Positions 6,086 through 14,177 of a DNA stretch of 15,826 bases are shown here, piece after piece; within the stretch, counting starts at the first letter, position 1; each line of letters begins with the position of its first letter. Below the pieces are notes generated by a model. The model was not told the DNA's origin, searched no databases, and saw nothing but the letters and a program-made list of their open reading frames with translations. A program made the position numbers and the translations under genes. Source of the DNA: an uncultured Clostridia bacterium (lineage in GTDB: Bacteria > Bacillota > Clostridia > Oscillospirales > Acutalibacteraceae); contig CALAQQ010000248.1 in NCBI GenBank assembly GCA_937888485.1, positions 1 to 15,826 of the forward strand, in the 5' to 3' direction.

Positions 6086-7839
6086 TGGCAAAATCTGAAA
6101 GCAAAGAGAAAATGAATATCTTTCAGGAAATGAAAAAATATTGGAACACTCCTGCTGAAGGAAAACATGTTCCGTATAAAGAATATTTTTCGATTTTTGC
6201 CGCAGTCGGCGGTGATTATACTCTGAAATATCTTCAGAGCTTCCTTACCTTCGGTACAGGTTGTTATCTGATTGCACATTACTACGAAATTCCTCTTCTT
6301 ACATTCAGCGCGATAAACGTATTTTTCATTGCATCAACATATTTCTGGAATCTTCTGACCATGGGTGTAGATGCAAACTTAGGCTTTCTTCCACCAAAAA
6401 TTGAACGAAGATATAATGCGGTGTATTTGACCTTTACTGTTTTAGGTTTACTGATGCTTATATTTGATTTTTCCGTTATTCTTCCCGACGGCGTTGCCAA
6501 CATCATAGATACCCGTTGGAAAGGCATCAACAGCTTCAATATTTTCAAAATCTTCGGTGCGCATTTTCTCACCAACGGATGGAGCGGTTTCAGAAATATT
6601 CTTATCAGAAAAAAGCTCCTCAAAAAGCTCGGCAGATACAAAATTTTTGCATATGCAAATGTTATTCAGTGCCTTATTGTTGTTGTGCTTATTTGTACTC
6701 TTCCGCTTTACGAGCTCCCGCTTACCGACAGAGTCTGGACTCTTTATCTTCTTTTCCAGTTTTACACAATATTCAATTACGTCGGCTTTACACAGTCTGT
6801 TGCTGATAATATCAGCCCCAACCCGCAGGAAAGACTGTATGTGCGTTCATTCCCCGTTAAAATCAGCCATTTTGTTCAGAATATCGTAAACGTTATTCTT
6901 CCGACGCTTGCAGGCGTAATGTTCCTTGACGGCATCAAGGATATCGGAACTTTCAGATATCTTATACCCATCTTTTTTGTTGTTTCATCGGGAGTTATGT
7001 TCATAGGACTTCGCAACATCAAAGAAAGAATTCCTATGCCACCTCTTGAAAACAGAGAATACCTTTCATTCTGGCATTGCGTTTCGGGTATATTTAAAAA
7101 CAAATATCTTTGGATAATAAAAATTGCAGAGTTCCTCGACTCATTGGGCAACGGTATGCTTGATATGAAAAGAATCCTCCTTATTTATACTTGGCGTGAA
7201 ACAGGACTTTTCTTCTCTATAGCAGAAATTATTTATAAAATGTCCGGCAACCCCGGTCAATTCCTTGCACCGTGGATAAGAAAACGCTTTCAGTATAAGC
7301 AGCTGATTGTATTCAAATATATTGTCTTGGCATTGAGAAACGGAGTATATATTCTGGCAATTCTCTTTCTTGGCAATTCTCATTTTCTGTGCGGTCTTGC
7401 AATTTACATTGCTATGCTTGTTTCCAATACACTTGAAGCTGCGGTTGGTATTGCACAGGATGACACCAAAATCAGAGTTACAGATTATCAGATGTATATT
7501 TCCGGAGAAAGACTTGAAGAATACCAAAAAATCATCACTTGGTTCACAACCCCCATCACGACCCTCGTTTCTCTCATTATTCCGCTTATGTTCTACCGTG
7601 TAGGATTTACATCTGACTGGGATGTACTTTATATGAGCGATGTAAGAGTTCAGTGTATGCTTATCGGTCTTGGTTTTGACCTTGCCGGATATGTACTGAT
7701 GACGCTCCCGTATCTGTTTATGTGGGATTTCACGGACGAAAAGCACGCCCACGTTATGGAAGTTCTCAAACAGAGGGCAGAAGCGGGAAATACCGCATCA
7801 GAAGCAAAAGAAACAGTAACAACTTCAGAAACAAATTAA
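6085..7839 (+). CDS. MFS/GPH-type (MFS_2-like) membrane transporter
   Basis: Integral membrane protein of 584 aa with about 12 hydrophobic helices, starting near residue 35 after a charged cytoplasmic N-terminus and ending in a polar tail of about 40 residues (DFTDEKHAH onward). The overall pattern, the YQMYISGERLEEY segment between late helices and the length fit the glycoside-pentoside-hexuronide cation symporter branch of the major facilitator superfamily. I recognise the branch from memory, so another MFS branch is possible. GGAGGAG (6071-6077) gives a strong ribosome binding site, and the ATG overlaps the LRR stop codon by one base. With a beta-helix protein and hydrolases downstream, it most likely imports an oligosaccharide, glycoside or related breakdown product by ion symport (inference). 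Confidence 0.8.
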   Translation: MAKSESKEKMNIFQEMKKYWNTPAEGKHVPYKEYFSIFAAVGGDYTLKYLQSFLTFGTGCYLIAHYYEIPLLTFSAINVFFIASTYFWNLLTMGVDANLGFLPPKIERRYNAVYLTFTVLGLLMLIFDFSVILPDGVANIIDTRWKGINSFNIFKIFGAHFLTNGWSGFRNILIRKKLLKKLGRYKIFAYANVIQCLIVVVLICTLPLYELPLTDRVWTLYLLFQFYTIFNYVGFTQSVADNISPNPQERLYVRSFPVKISHFVQNIVNVILPTLAGVMFLDGIKDIGTFRYLIPIFFVVSSGVMFIGLRNIKERIPMPPLENREYLSFWHCVSGIFKNKYLWIIKIAEFLDSLGNGMLDMKRILLIYTWRETGLFFSIAEIIYKMSGNPGQFLAPWIRKRFQYKQLIVFKYIVLALRNGVYILAILFLGNSHFLCGLAIYIAMLVSNTLEAAVGIAQDDTKIRVTDYQMYISGERLEEYQKIITWFTTPITTLVSLIIPLMFYRVGFTSDWDVLYMSDVRVQCMLIGLGFDLAGYVLMTLPYLFMWDFTDEKHAHVMEVLKQRAEAGNTASEAKETVTTSETN

Positions 7840-7857
7840 GACGAAGAGGTGTCTGAT

Positions 7858-8799
7858 ATGAGGCTTATCGATGTAATGCAAAACGATAACGTTTACGGTG
7901 ACGGTATCCACGATGATACAAAAGCATTGCAGGCTTGTATTGATGAAGCAAAAGACGGCGGAACAGTATATTTCCCCGACGGCACTTATCTTATTTCCGC
8001 TGCACTTATTTTCTATTCGTATCAGCATCTGAAGTTTTCGGATAATGCAGTTATTCTCAGAAGTGACAAAAGTGACCCGATAACAAAATACCTGCTTGCA
8101 TCCTATTCGGAGCCCGAATGGGGAGCTTATGAAGGTACTCACGATGTTGTTATTTCAGGCGGTATTTTTGACGGCAACAAAAATCTTGATGAATGTATTA
8201 CCCTTGTAAACACAGTTCATTGCAGCAATATTACCATTGAAAACTGCAGATTCCGTCATTGTGCTCATTGGCATTGTATTGAAATTAACGGAACTCAAAA
8301 CACAACAGTTCAAAACTGTATTTTTGACGGTCCTTCATACACATTCAAGACTGATATCCTTTTCAACGAGCAGATTCAGCTTGATATGTCAAGGCACGGA
8401 TCTTACGGTCCTGTTTATAACTGTGACGGTGCTCTCATTGATTTCAAGAGTGATGACACAGTCTGCCGTAATATAGTAATCAAAAACAATATTTTCAAAT
8501 GTGACGGTTTCCCGGGTGTAGGTCATCACGGTGACATTGACCATCACGATATTATTATTGAAAATAATATATTTGACGGTCCTTCCGGCAGAATCGGCAA
8601 AAGCAGAGGTTACATATTCTTCAGACCTATGGTTTATAACCTTACAGTCAGAAACAATGTTTTTATTGCTCCCGAAAAAACCGATTCTCCCGCTTATGGA
8701 ATAATTCACGAAAACGATGACCCCTCCGCTTTGAAAACTGAAAACAACCTCTTTATCGGCAAAATTGATAAAGAAATCATTAAGGGAGTGCAAGAATGA
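7858..8799 (+). CDS. Right-handed beta-helix protein, pectate-lyase-3 type
   Basis: Protein of 313 aa. The N-terminus carries the hallmark of the pectate lyase 3 superfamily: GDGIHDDTKALQACIDEA followed by GGTVYFPDGTYLIS (residues 14-47). After that come successive beta-helix coils ending in similar turns (GGIFDGN, NCRFRHC, NCIFDGPS, NNIFKCDG, NNIFDGPS, NNVFIAPE, NNLFIG). The family includes polygalacturonases, epimerases and other polysaccharide-acting enzymes; a catalytic set cannot be assigned by eye. Conspicuous histidines (HCAHWHC near 137-143; GHHGDIDHHD near 222-231) may form a metal or active site. No signal peptide is present. The ATG at 7858 is preferred, with AGAGGTG just upstream; the GTG at 7849 would lie inside that site. 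Its TGA overlaps the PHP gene ATG (8796-8799). Confidence 0.8.
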   Translation: MRLIDVMQNDNVYGDGIHDDTKALQACIDEAKDGGTVYFPDGTYLISAALIFYSYQHLKFSDNAVILRSDKSDPITKYLLASYSEPEWGAYEGTHDVVISGGIFDGNKNLDECITLVNTVHCSNITIENCRFRHCAHWHCIEINGTQNTTVQNCIFDGPSYTFKTDILFNEQIQLDMSRHGSYGPVYNCDGALIDFKSDDTVCRNIVIKNNIFKCDGFPGVGHHGDIDHHDIIIENNIFDGPSGRIGKSRGYIFFRPMVYNLTVRNNVFIAPEKTDSPAYGIIHENDDPSALKTENNLFIGKIDKEIIKGVQE

Positions 8800-9791
8800 G
8801 CTGTAAAGAATATAAATGGTATTCCGGTGTTCCTCATTGCCATACCGTTGCGTCAGACGGCGGTCTGACATTGGAGCAGGTTATTGAAAAAGCCAAGAAA
8901 AGCAAAATAGATTTTCTTATAATCACCGACCATAATGTTAATTGCAAGGAGTTCCCCGATGTTGACGGACTCACTCTTATTTACGGTGCCGAGCTGACAA
9001 AACACGGCGGCCACTGTAATATGTGGGGCGTTAAGGATGTTATCGATCAGGAAGATTATGACACCTGCGAAAGCTATGAGGATTTTTTAAGAGTAAAATC
9101 AAAGGCAGAAGAACGCGGAGCGATAATCTGTATGAATCATCCTCATTGCAAGCAGTGCCCGTGGAGATGGGAAATGAAAGCCGAGGATGTGGATGTTCTT
9201 GAGGTCTGGAATGCACCGACACACTTTGATAATCTCGAATGCACCGAATGGTGGCATGAGCAGTTAAGGAACGGTCACAAACTGCCCGTTGTCGGCGGCA
9301 GCGATTATCACAGAGATTATGTTGTCACCAACCTTTTAACCTGGCCTGTTACCTATGTTTATGCAAAATCTAACTCTCCCGAAGATATTTTAGATGCTAT
9401 CGTCAAAGGTCGAACCACGATATGCTTTGATGTAGGTACAACATTTATTGATATCGTCAGCGGCGATTCCATACTTGGTGATACTGTTAAACTTACCGAT
9501 GAAACAAGCATTACAATAAATGTAAAAAAACTGCGCAGAAAGCATAAACTGATTGTTTTTGACCGTGACGGTGAATGCTTCTCATACACAGCAAAAAAGA
9601 CAGAGGATTATTCCGTTACTCTGCCTGTGAAAAAAGAAGGGTTTATGTGTGCTCATGTTGTTTTTGAACCCGGATTCATATACAGTAAAATCCACGATGT
9701 TGCAATCGCATCCAGAATCCCCGAACAAAAGGGAATGGATTTGCCTCCTCTGATTTTTGCTCAGAGCGGTGCAATATATTTTGAAAAATAA
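8796..9791 (+). CDS. PHP-domain metallohydrolase, CehA/McbA-like
   Basis: Predicted soluble phosphoesterase or hydrolase of the PHP fold, 331 aa. Metal-binding motifs appear in the expected order: H14-C-H16 with D21 (HCHTVASDGG), TDH with D45/H46, E66 (GAELT), H73 (GGHCNMWG), NHPH with H115, and SDYH with D170/H172. Residues ~215-331 form an additional mainly beta C-terminal region, as in CehA/McbA-like proteins. PHP enzymes cleave phosphoesters or, in CehA, an ester bond, so the substrate is open. The start overlaps the preceding stop as ATGA (8796-8799), with GGGAG 7 nt upstream, so the beta-helix and PHP genes are translationally coupled and may act on the same molecule (inference). Confidence 0.87.
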   Translation: MSCKEYKWYSGVPHCHTVASDGGLTLEQVIEKAKKSKIDFLIITDHNVNCKEFPDVDGLTLIYGAELTKHGGHCNMWGVKDVIDQEDYDTCESYEDFLRVKSKAEERGAIICMNHPHCKQCPWRWEMKAEDVDVLEVWNAPTHFDNLECTEWWHEQLRNGHKLPVVGGSDYHRDYVVTNLLTWPVTYVYAKSNSPEDILDAIVKGRTTICFDVGTTFIDIVSGDSILGDTVKLTDETSITINVKKLRRKHKLIVFDRDGECFSYTAKKTEDYSVTLPVKKEGFMCAHVVFEPGFIYSKIHDVAIASRIPEQKGMDLPPLIFAQSGAIYFEK

Positions 9792-9823
9792 AAAGTGAAA
9801 TTCAAACTTTTTGAGGTGCTGAA

Positions 9824-10810
9824 ATGAAAAACAAGAAAAAGATAATTCTTTCGGTTGTTTCCGTTGTTCTTATTCTCGGAATTATCGCAGGTGCTCTGGC
9901 GCTGTATTTCACAAGATATAATAAAGACGAAAACGACACAGAAGAAATATACAGACAGAATGTTGCTTCCGTCGGCTACGAAAACACAGTTGAAACCGCA
10001 TATCCGTTTACCGATGTTTACGGTATCATAAACGAACATTTCAGATCCGAACTACCCGAAGGCAAAACCGAAAAGAAGGCTGCCGTTATCGGTTATGACG
10101 GCTGCCGCGCAGATATAGTTGCAGAAAAACAGGATAACGGTGCAATCAACTATCTGCTTAACAACGGCGCTTCAATCAATCTCACCTATTGCGGCGGCGT
10201 GAATTATCCTGCCGAAAACACTCAGGCAACTTCAACTGCTCCCGGCTGGTGCTCAATGCTTACGGGTGTGTGGTCTGATGTGCACGGAATAACCGGCAAC
10301 GGAATAACAAAAACGGTTGAGCCCAAAATGCTTATGACAACCCTTGTTGAAGAGGGCATTATTGACAACGCCGCTTTCATCACAAAGTGGAAAGGTCACT
10401 TCACAAACAGCGACTCAACATATAAAGATGAAAAAGCCTATTGCGAGGAAAACAACATCGATATCGATTTCAACCTTCGCAAGAATAAAAAAGATATTCA
10501 CACAGGTGCTATGGAAGAAATAACAAGCACGGATTGTGCTGATTTTGTGTTTATTATTTATGAAAACACAGATTCGGCAGGTCATGATTTCGGATTTACG
10601 TTCAATAACCCCGTTTACAAAAACGGATTCAGAACCGAAGATAATTACGGCTACGAAGTAATCAAAGCCATCGAAGCAAGAGAAACTTATGAAACGGAAG
10701 ATTGGCTCATTATCGTCACTTCGGACCACGGCGGAATCGGCACAGGTCATGGCGGACCGAGCATTCAGGAAAGAATGAACTTTGTTGTTATGAACAAGAA
10801 ATGGGACTGA
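9824..10810 (+). CDS. Membrane-anchored phosphodiesterase, alkaline phosphatase superfamily
   Basis: 328 aa protein with an N-terminal anchor (lysines at 2-6, hydrophobic 7-29) and an external catalytic domain of the type I phosphodiesterase/nucleotide pyrophosphatase group. The metal and nucleophile set is visible: D92 (IGYDG), nucleophile T138 (TSTAPGW), D250 and H254 (TDSAGH), D301/H302 (SDHGG) and H309 (GHGG). VHGITGN after the nucleophile loop is typical of the family. The protein ends about 20 residues after the last ligand, much sooner than its neighbour at 10891, so the C-terminal part is reduced. GAGGTG lies just upstream of the ATG. It is the last gene before the hairpin at 10820-10848. 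Likely role: extracytoplasmic cleavage of phosphodiester or phosphomonoester bonds (inference). Confidence 0.87.
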   Translation: MKNKKKIILSVVSVVLILGIIAGALALYFTRYNKDENDTEEIYRQNVASVGYENTVETAYPFTDVYGIINEHFRSELPEGKTEKKAAVIGYDGCRADIVAEKQDNGAINYLLNNGASINLTYCGGVNYPAENTQATSTAPGWCSMLTGVWSDVHGITGNGITKTVEPKMLMTTLVEEGIIDNAAFITKWKGHFTNSDSTYKDEKAYCEENNIDIDFNLRKNKKDIHTGAMEEITSTDCADFVFIIYENTDSAGHDFGFTFNNPVYKNGFRTEDNYGYEVIKAIEARETYETEDWLIIVTSDHGGIGTGHGGPSIQERMNFVVMNKKWD

Positions 10811-10819
10811 TACGAATCG

Positions 10820-10848
10820 GAACCTCCCAGAAATAATCCGGGAGGTTC
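10820..10848 (+). terminator. Intrinsic-terminator-like hairpin inside the gene cluster
   Basis: A perfect 9-bp GC-rich stem (10820-10828 with 10840-10848) around an 11-nt loop is followed by a pyrimidine-rich tract, TTCCTTT. It starts 10 nt after the stop of the anchored phosphodiesterase. The T tract is short and interrupted, so partial read-through is likely. I see no strong promoter between it and the next gene at 10891, which suggests it lowers downstream expression rather than ending the operon. Confidence 0.65.
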
Positions 10849-10890
10849 TTCCTTTGAGACAACTTTTATAAAGAAACAGGAGAAATGACT

Positions 10891-11805
10891 ATGTCAAAAA
10901 AATATTCACATGTAATAGTTATCGGCGTTGACGGTGCAGGCAGTTGGTTCAAGGATGCAGACACACCTAATTTCGATAAAATATTTGAAAACGGTGCAAT
11001 CACATACAAAGCCCTTTCTTCAAAACCTACCATCAGTGCAGAGTGCTGGGGTTCAATGCTCATCGGTGTCGGTCCCGAAATTCACGGGCTTACAAACAGC
11101 ATAGTTTCTTCTGTTCCCTATGATGTGAATTCTCCGTTTCCAACGGTTTTCAGAAGAATCAGAGAAGCGTATCCCGATGCCGTTCTCGGTTCATACTGTG
11201 ACTGGAATCCCATCACTTACGGTATAGTTGAAAACAATATCGGTGTTTCTCACGCCACGGCACACGACACTGAACTGGCACCGATTGTCTGCGATTATAT
11301 CAGGGATAACAAGCCTGACTTTCTGTTTATTCACTTTGACAGCGTTGACGGTGCGGGGCACGGGGCGGGCTACGGACTTCCTGCTTTTGTTGAGCGCATT
11401 CACGAGGTTGATAAGCTTATCGGCGATGTTTACTCTGCAGTTAAAAATGCGGGAATGCTTGAAGATACACTTTTTGTTGTTATTGCCGACCATGGCGGTT
11501 CCAATGATGAAAACTGCAAGGGCAGTCACGGCGGATGGACAGATGAAGAAAAATATGTAACCTTTGCCGCAACAGGTAAAGGAATAAACAAAACTGAAAT
11601 TGAAGAAATGAACATTCGTGACCTTGCCGCTATCGTGCTTTATGCTATGGGAATAGAATCTCCCGAATTTGACGAAAACGGCTGGACCTCACAAATTCCC
11701 GAAGGTCTGTTTGCGGATTATGAAGGTGAATACCGTGATATTTCACACCTCACGGGTGCAGCACCGAGAATTTCAAAAACGCATCACGAATCTGAGCTTG
11801 TTTAA
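10891..11805 (+). CDS. Soluble phosphodiesterase, alkaline phosphatase superfamily
   Basis: 304 aa, no signal sequence, so cytoplasmic. It is related to the preceding gene and shows the same motif order: D14 (GVDGAG), nucleophile position S49 (TISAECW, aligned with T138 of the neighbour through the shared SML-GV), D153 and H157 (VDGAGH), D200/H201 (ADHGG) and H213 (SHGGW). A serine at the nucleophile position distinguishes it from its anchored neighbour. The C-terminal IRDLAAIVLYAMGI helix, typical of complete family members, is present. I chose the ATG at 10891 because AGGAG (10878-10882) is 8 nt away; an in-frame ATG at 10885 would be only 2 nt away. It probably removes phosphate from an imported product (inference). 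Confidence 0.87.
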   Translation: MSKKYSHVIVIGVDGAGSWFKDADTPNFDKIFENGAITYKALSSKPTISAECWGSMLIGVGPEIHGLTNSIVSSVPYDVNSPFPTVFRRIREAYPDAVLGSYCDWNPITYGIVENNIGVSHATAHDTELAPIVCDYIRDNKPDFLFIHFDSVDGAGHGAGYGLPAFVERIHEVDKLIGDVYSAVKNAGMLEDTLFVVIADHGGSNDENCKGSHGGWTDEEKYVTFAATGKGINKTEIEEMNIRDLAAIVLYAMGIESPEFDENGWTSQIPEGLFADYEGEYRDISHLTGAAPRISKTHHESELV

Positions 11806-11818
11806 GGAGAAACAATTT

Positions 11819-13198
11819 ATGGATAAAACAAAATTCAATTACGACTATTCTAAAATACTGTGGATGAAAATGTTTCTTGCAAAGCCTGATTACGAGAATA
11901 ACACTTCTGAGGTGCTTATCAATTTCGAGCAGGCACTTGAAATAATAAAGAGAATAGATAATATCACTCAGGGTATAGAAAAAATCATATATCTTGTCGG
12001 CTGGCAGGGCTTGGGACACGATGACCTGTACCCCGAAATGAATGTAATAAATCCTTATCTCAAGCGTGACTGCGATGCAACTGCGAAAGACAGCCTTTTG
12101 TGGTTTGTTGAAAACGCAAAGAAATACAACACGGTAATCAGCTATCACGGAAATGTTGCCGATGCATACAAAGCAAGTCCCACCCACAATGAATTTGTCA
12201 AAGCAGGTGCAGTGCTTAAGCACTCTGACGGCACTCCTGCTGTAATTGAAATTTTCAACGGCAGAGATGCTTACAAAACATCATACAAGCAGTATTGGGA
12301 AAGCGGACTGTTCAAAAAAATCTTTGATGATTTCTGCGAAGCGGTTCCCGTAAAAGAAGCAGGCACGGTTCACCTTGACAACTTCTGCATTGCGGAAAAC
12401 TTTTTCCCGAGAACAGATGTTGAAGAGCAGAATGAGGCAAGAAACAAAATGCTTGACTATGTAATGAGTCTTGGTATTGATGTTACGAGCGAATACACTT
12501 ACCGTGAACTTCCGTTGCGTGCCGATGCAGACCATCACCCCGTAAGAAAGTATTACGGGCTGTATGAAAAGGATTTGCCTGTCGGCGAGTGGAAAAATGC
12601 ACCTATGCACACTCTTGGCAGAATTCCCGCTGTATGGTGGATGTCAGGTATGACTATTGATGATTGTATCAATGTTCAACCCGAGCAATTCAGCGGTTAT
12701 CTTAATGATGCTGTCCTGAAAACGGTTTTCTACGGCACGATGCACGGCGAAGACATCTGGATGAACAACGGTATTGAAAAGGAAGTGTGGGTTCCTTTAT
12801 TTATCAAAGAATTCTGCACTCACCATGTTCCGTATATTTATCTCAACCGCTATAAGAGACTGAGCTATAGAGAAGATGACGGAAACTATATTGTCAGTTT
12901 CTCGGATGGTGTTGAAAGCACAGGCAAAACAAAATCAATCACTAAAAACGGTGTTGTTCTCAAACAAGGTAACGATGTTATCTTGCCATTAACGGAAGAT
13001 AACAAAGTCTTTGTCGCCTATTCTGAAAGCGGAAAAGACGGCGAATGGTATATCCCCGATGCTGAATTTGAAAAAGCAAGTGTTTATAACATCACGGCAG
13101 AAGGAAACGAGTATATCGGCGATGTTTCGGTTACGGATGAAAAAATATCGCTCAGCCTCAAAGCAGGACAGGCTGCAGCGATTAAAAGAATATTCTGA
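11819..13198 (+). CDS. Short cytoplasmic GH101-like glycosidase
   Basis: 459 aa. Residues ~56-115 (YLVGWQGLGHDDLYPE, then KKYNTVISYHGN) closely resemble the barrel strands of endo-alpha-N-acetylgalactosaminidases (GH101, with GH129 related), where a GWQ-GHD-P block is followed by a YG/YN-H segment. A likely acid/base pair is D187 (HLDNF) and E225 (TSEYTYRE), in the same order as in GH101. WW (273-274), YGTMHGED (305-312) and a C-terminal all-beta domain (~355-459) complete it. Known secreted GH101 enzymes are several times longer, multi-domain and exported; this one has no signal peptide or accessory binding modules. The ATG at 11819 has AAGGAG 9 nt upstream; a longer in-frame start at 11669 would overlap the preceding gene by about 137 nt. 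Substrate linkage (alpha-GalNAc or other) is inferred. Confidence 0.72.
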   Translation: MDKTKFNYDYSKILWMKMFLAKPDYENNTSEVLINFEQALEIIKRIDNITQGIEKIIYLVGWQGLGHDDLYPEMNVINPYLKRDCDATAKDSLLWFVENAKKYNTVISYHGNVADAYKASPTHNEFVKAGAVLKHSDGTPAVIEIFNGRDAYKTSYKQYWESGLFKKIFDDFCEAVPVKEAGTVHLDNFCIAENFFPRTDVEEQNEARNKMLDYVMSLGIDVTSEYTYRELPLRADADHHPVRKYYGLYEKDLPVGEWKNAPMHTLGRIPAVWWMSGMTIDDCINVQPEQFSGYLNDAVLKTVFYGTMHGEDIWMNNGIEKEVWVPLFIKEFCTHHVPYIYLNRYKRLSYREDDGNYIVSFSDGVESTGKTKSITKNGVVLKQGNDVILPLTEDNKVFVAYSESGKDGEWYIPDAEFEKASVYNITAEGNEYIGDVSVTDEKISLSLKAGQAAAIKRIF

Positions 13199-13231
13199 TG
13201 TAATCCGTTTTGAAGGTGAGGTTTAGATACA

Positions 13232-14050
13232 ATGCTGAAAATCAAGAAAACCACAATAAAAATAGGTCTCGAAAAACCGCTGAAGATTCTTCATATGACA
13301 GACTCACATCTCCCGTTTTATTGTGACAGTGACTCTGAGAATATGATAAGACAGGGCAAAAAACGAAACGAGAAAAGAAGTGTACGAAATCTCAACAAGC
13401 TGATAAAGTACGGTGAAAAGAACTGCGATCTGATTGTTCATACCGGAGATCTTATCGACTACATATCAAAGCCTTGCGTTGAATTCGCAAAGGATTTTTT
13501 AAAGCGGGATAAGTTTCTTTTCGTTGCAGGCAATCACGAATATGCAAAATACGACGGCATAAAAGAGGATATGGCTTACCGTCTTAACAGTTTGGAAGAA
13601 ATCGGCGGATATCCTGTTAATATATTCTTTAATTCTCATATCATCGGCGGTGTTAACTTTGTCGGAATAGACGACGCTTATCATCAGGTGGAATATGAAC
13701 AGCTTGAAATGCTTAAAGAGGAAGTAAAGAAAGGGTATCCCATCATTCTTTTTATGCATGCTCCTCTATATGAAAATGAGCTTTATAAGAAGAGTTATGA
13801 ATTCTGGAACGGTGAAATATGCCTGCTTGGCTCTGACTCAGAGGTTCACCCCGAGGTCAAAGGTGATATAGCAGAGCCCACAGAAGCTTCAAAGGCATTT
13901 TACGAATATGTTACCGGTGAACCTGTGATTAAGGCTGTGCTTGCAGGGCATCTGCATTTTGCTTTTGAAAGCATACTGCCCGGTGGTACGATGCAATATG
14001 TAACAAACCGTGGTGACAGAGGAAGCGCAAGAGAGATAACAATATTATAA
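13232..14050 (+). CDS. Cytoplasmic metallophosphoesterase
   Basis: Compact calcineurin-like phosphoesterase of 272 aa with a full motif set: D24-S-H26 (TDSH), GDLID with D73, GNHE with N101/H102, H176 (MHAP) and GHLH with H240/H242. The Glu after GNH is a common variant. No signal peptide. The ATG at 13232 follows the purine-rich GAAGGTGAGG (13212-13221). It comes 33 nt after the GH101-like gene and is the last gene before the hairpin at 14062-14090. Of the five MPEs it is the closest to a plain single-domain enzyme. It likely acts on a small phosphorylated product in the cytoplasm (inference). Confidence 0.9.
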   Translation: MLKIKKTTIKIGLEKPLKILHMTDSHLPFYCDSDSENMIRQGKKRNEKRSVRNLNKLIKYGEKNCDLIVHTGDLIDYISKPCVEFAKDFLKRDKFLFVAGNHEYAKYDGIKEDMAYRLNSLEEIGGYPVNIFFNSHIIGGVNFVGIDDAYHQVEYEQLEMLKEEVKKGYPIILFMHAPLYENELYKKSYEFWNGEICLLGSDSEVHPEVKGDIAEPTEASKAFYEYVTGEPVIKAVLAGHLHFAFESILPGGTMQYVTNRGDRGSAREITIL

Positions 14051-14061
14051 AAAGAAACAAT

Positions 14062-14090
14062 CAGGCGCAACAATATATTTGTTGCGTCTG
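14062..14090 (+). terminator. Strong hairpin ending the rightward operon
   Basis: Twelve base pairs (14062-14073 with 14079-14090, one G-T pair) around a 5-nt TATAT loop begin 11 nt after the MPE stop codon. There is no T tract downstream (AAGTATATAATAACA follows), so it may be a non-canonical terminator or a 3'-end stabiliser. Confidence 0.5.
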
Positions 14091-14126
14091 AAGTATATAA
14101 TAACACACATCAGGAGGTTTTGCACT

Positions 14127-14177
14127 ATGTTTTTTCAGAATGCTTTGCATTTGAGAGAAAAGTTCAGTTGTTTTTAA
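14127..14177 (+). CDS. 16-codon small ORF with a perfect Shine-Dalgarno
   Basis: ATG at 14127 follows AGGAGG (14112-14117) after 9 nt, the best ribosome binding site in the window. It reads MFFQNALHLREKFSCF and stops at TAA (14175-14177). It lies between the hairpin and the promoter of the secreted MPE; that promoter's -35 overlaps its last codons. It could be a leader peptide, a small protein, or the decayed start of a former gene. I recognise no family. It could only be translated from transcripts passing the 14062-14090 hairpin or from an unseen promoter. Confidence 0.35.
   Translation: MFFQNALHLREKFSCF

Noticed and set aside
7141..7752. 203-aa minus-strand open frame
   Set aside because: Antisense to the transporter gene, low-complexity composition, no Shine-Dalgarno and no recognisable domain.
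8310..8600. DNA-level direct repeat (TTTGACGGTCCTTC at two places in the beta-helix gene)
   Set aside because: Explained by repeated beta-helix coils with the same IFDGPS turn, not by an independent repeat element.
11750..12223. 157-aa minus-strand open frame
   Set aside because: Antisense shadow of the GH101-like gene, with no supporting start signal.
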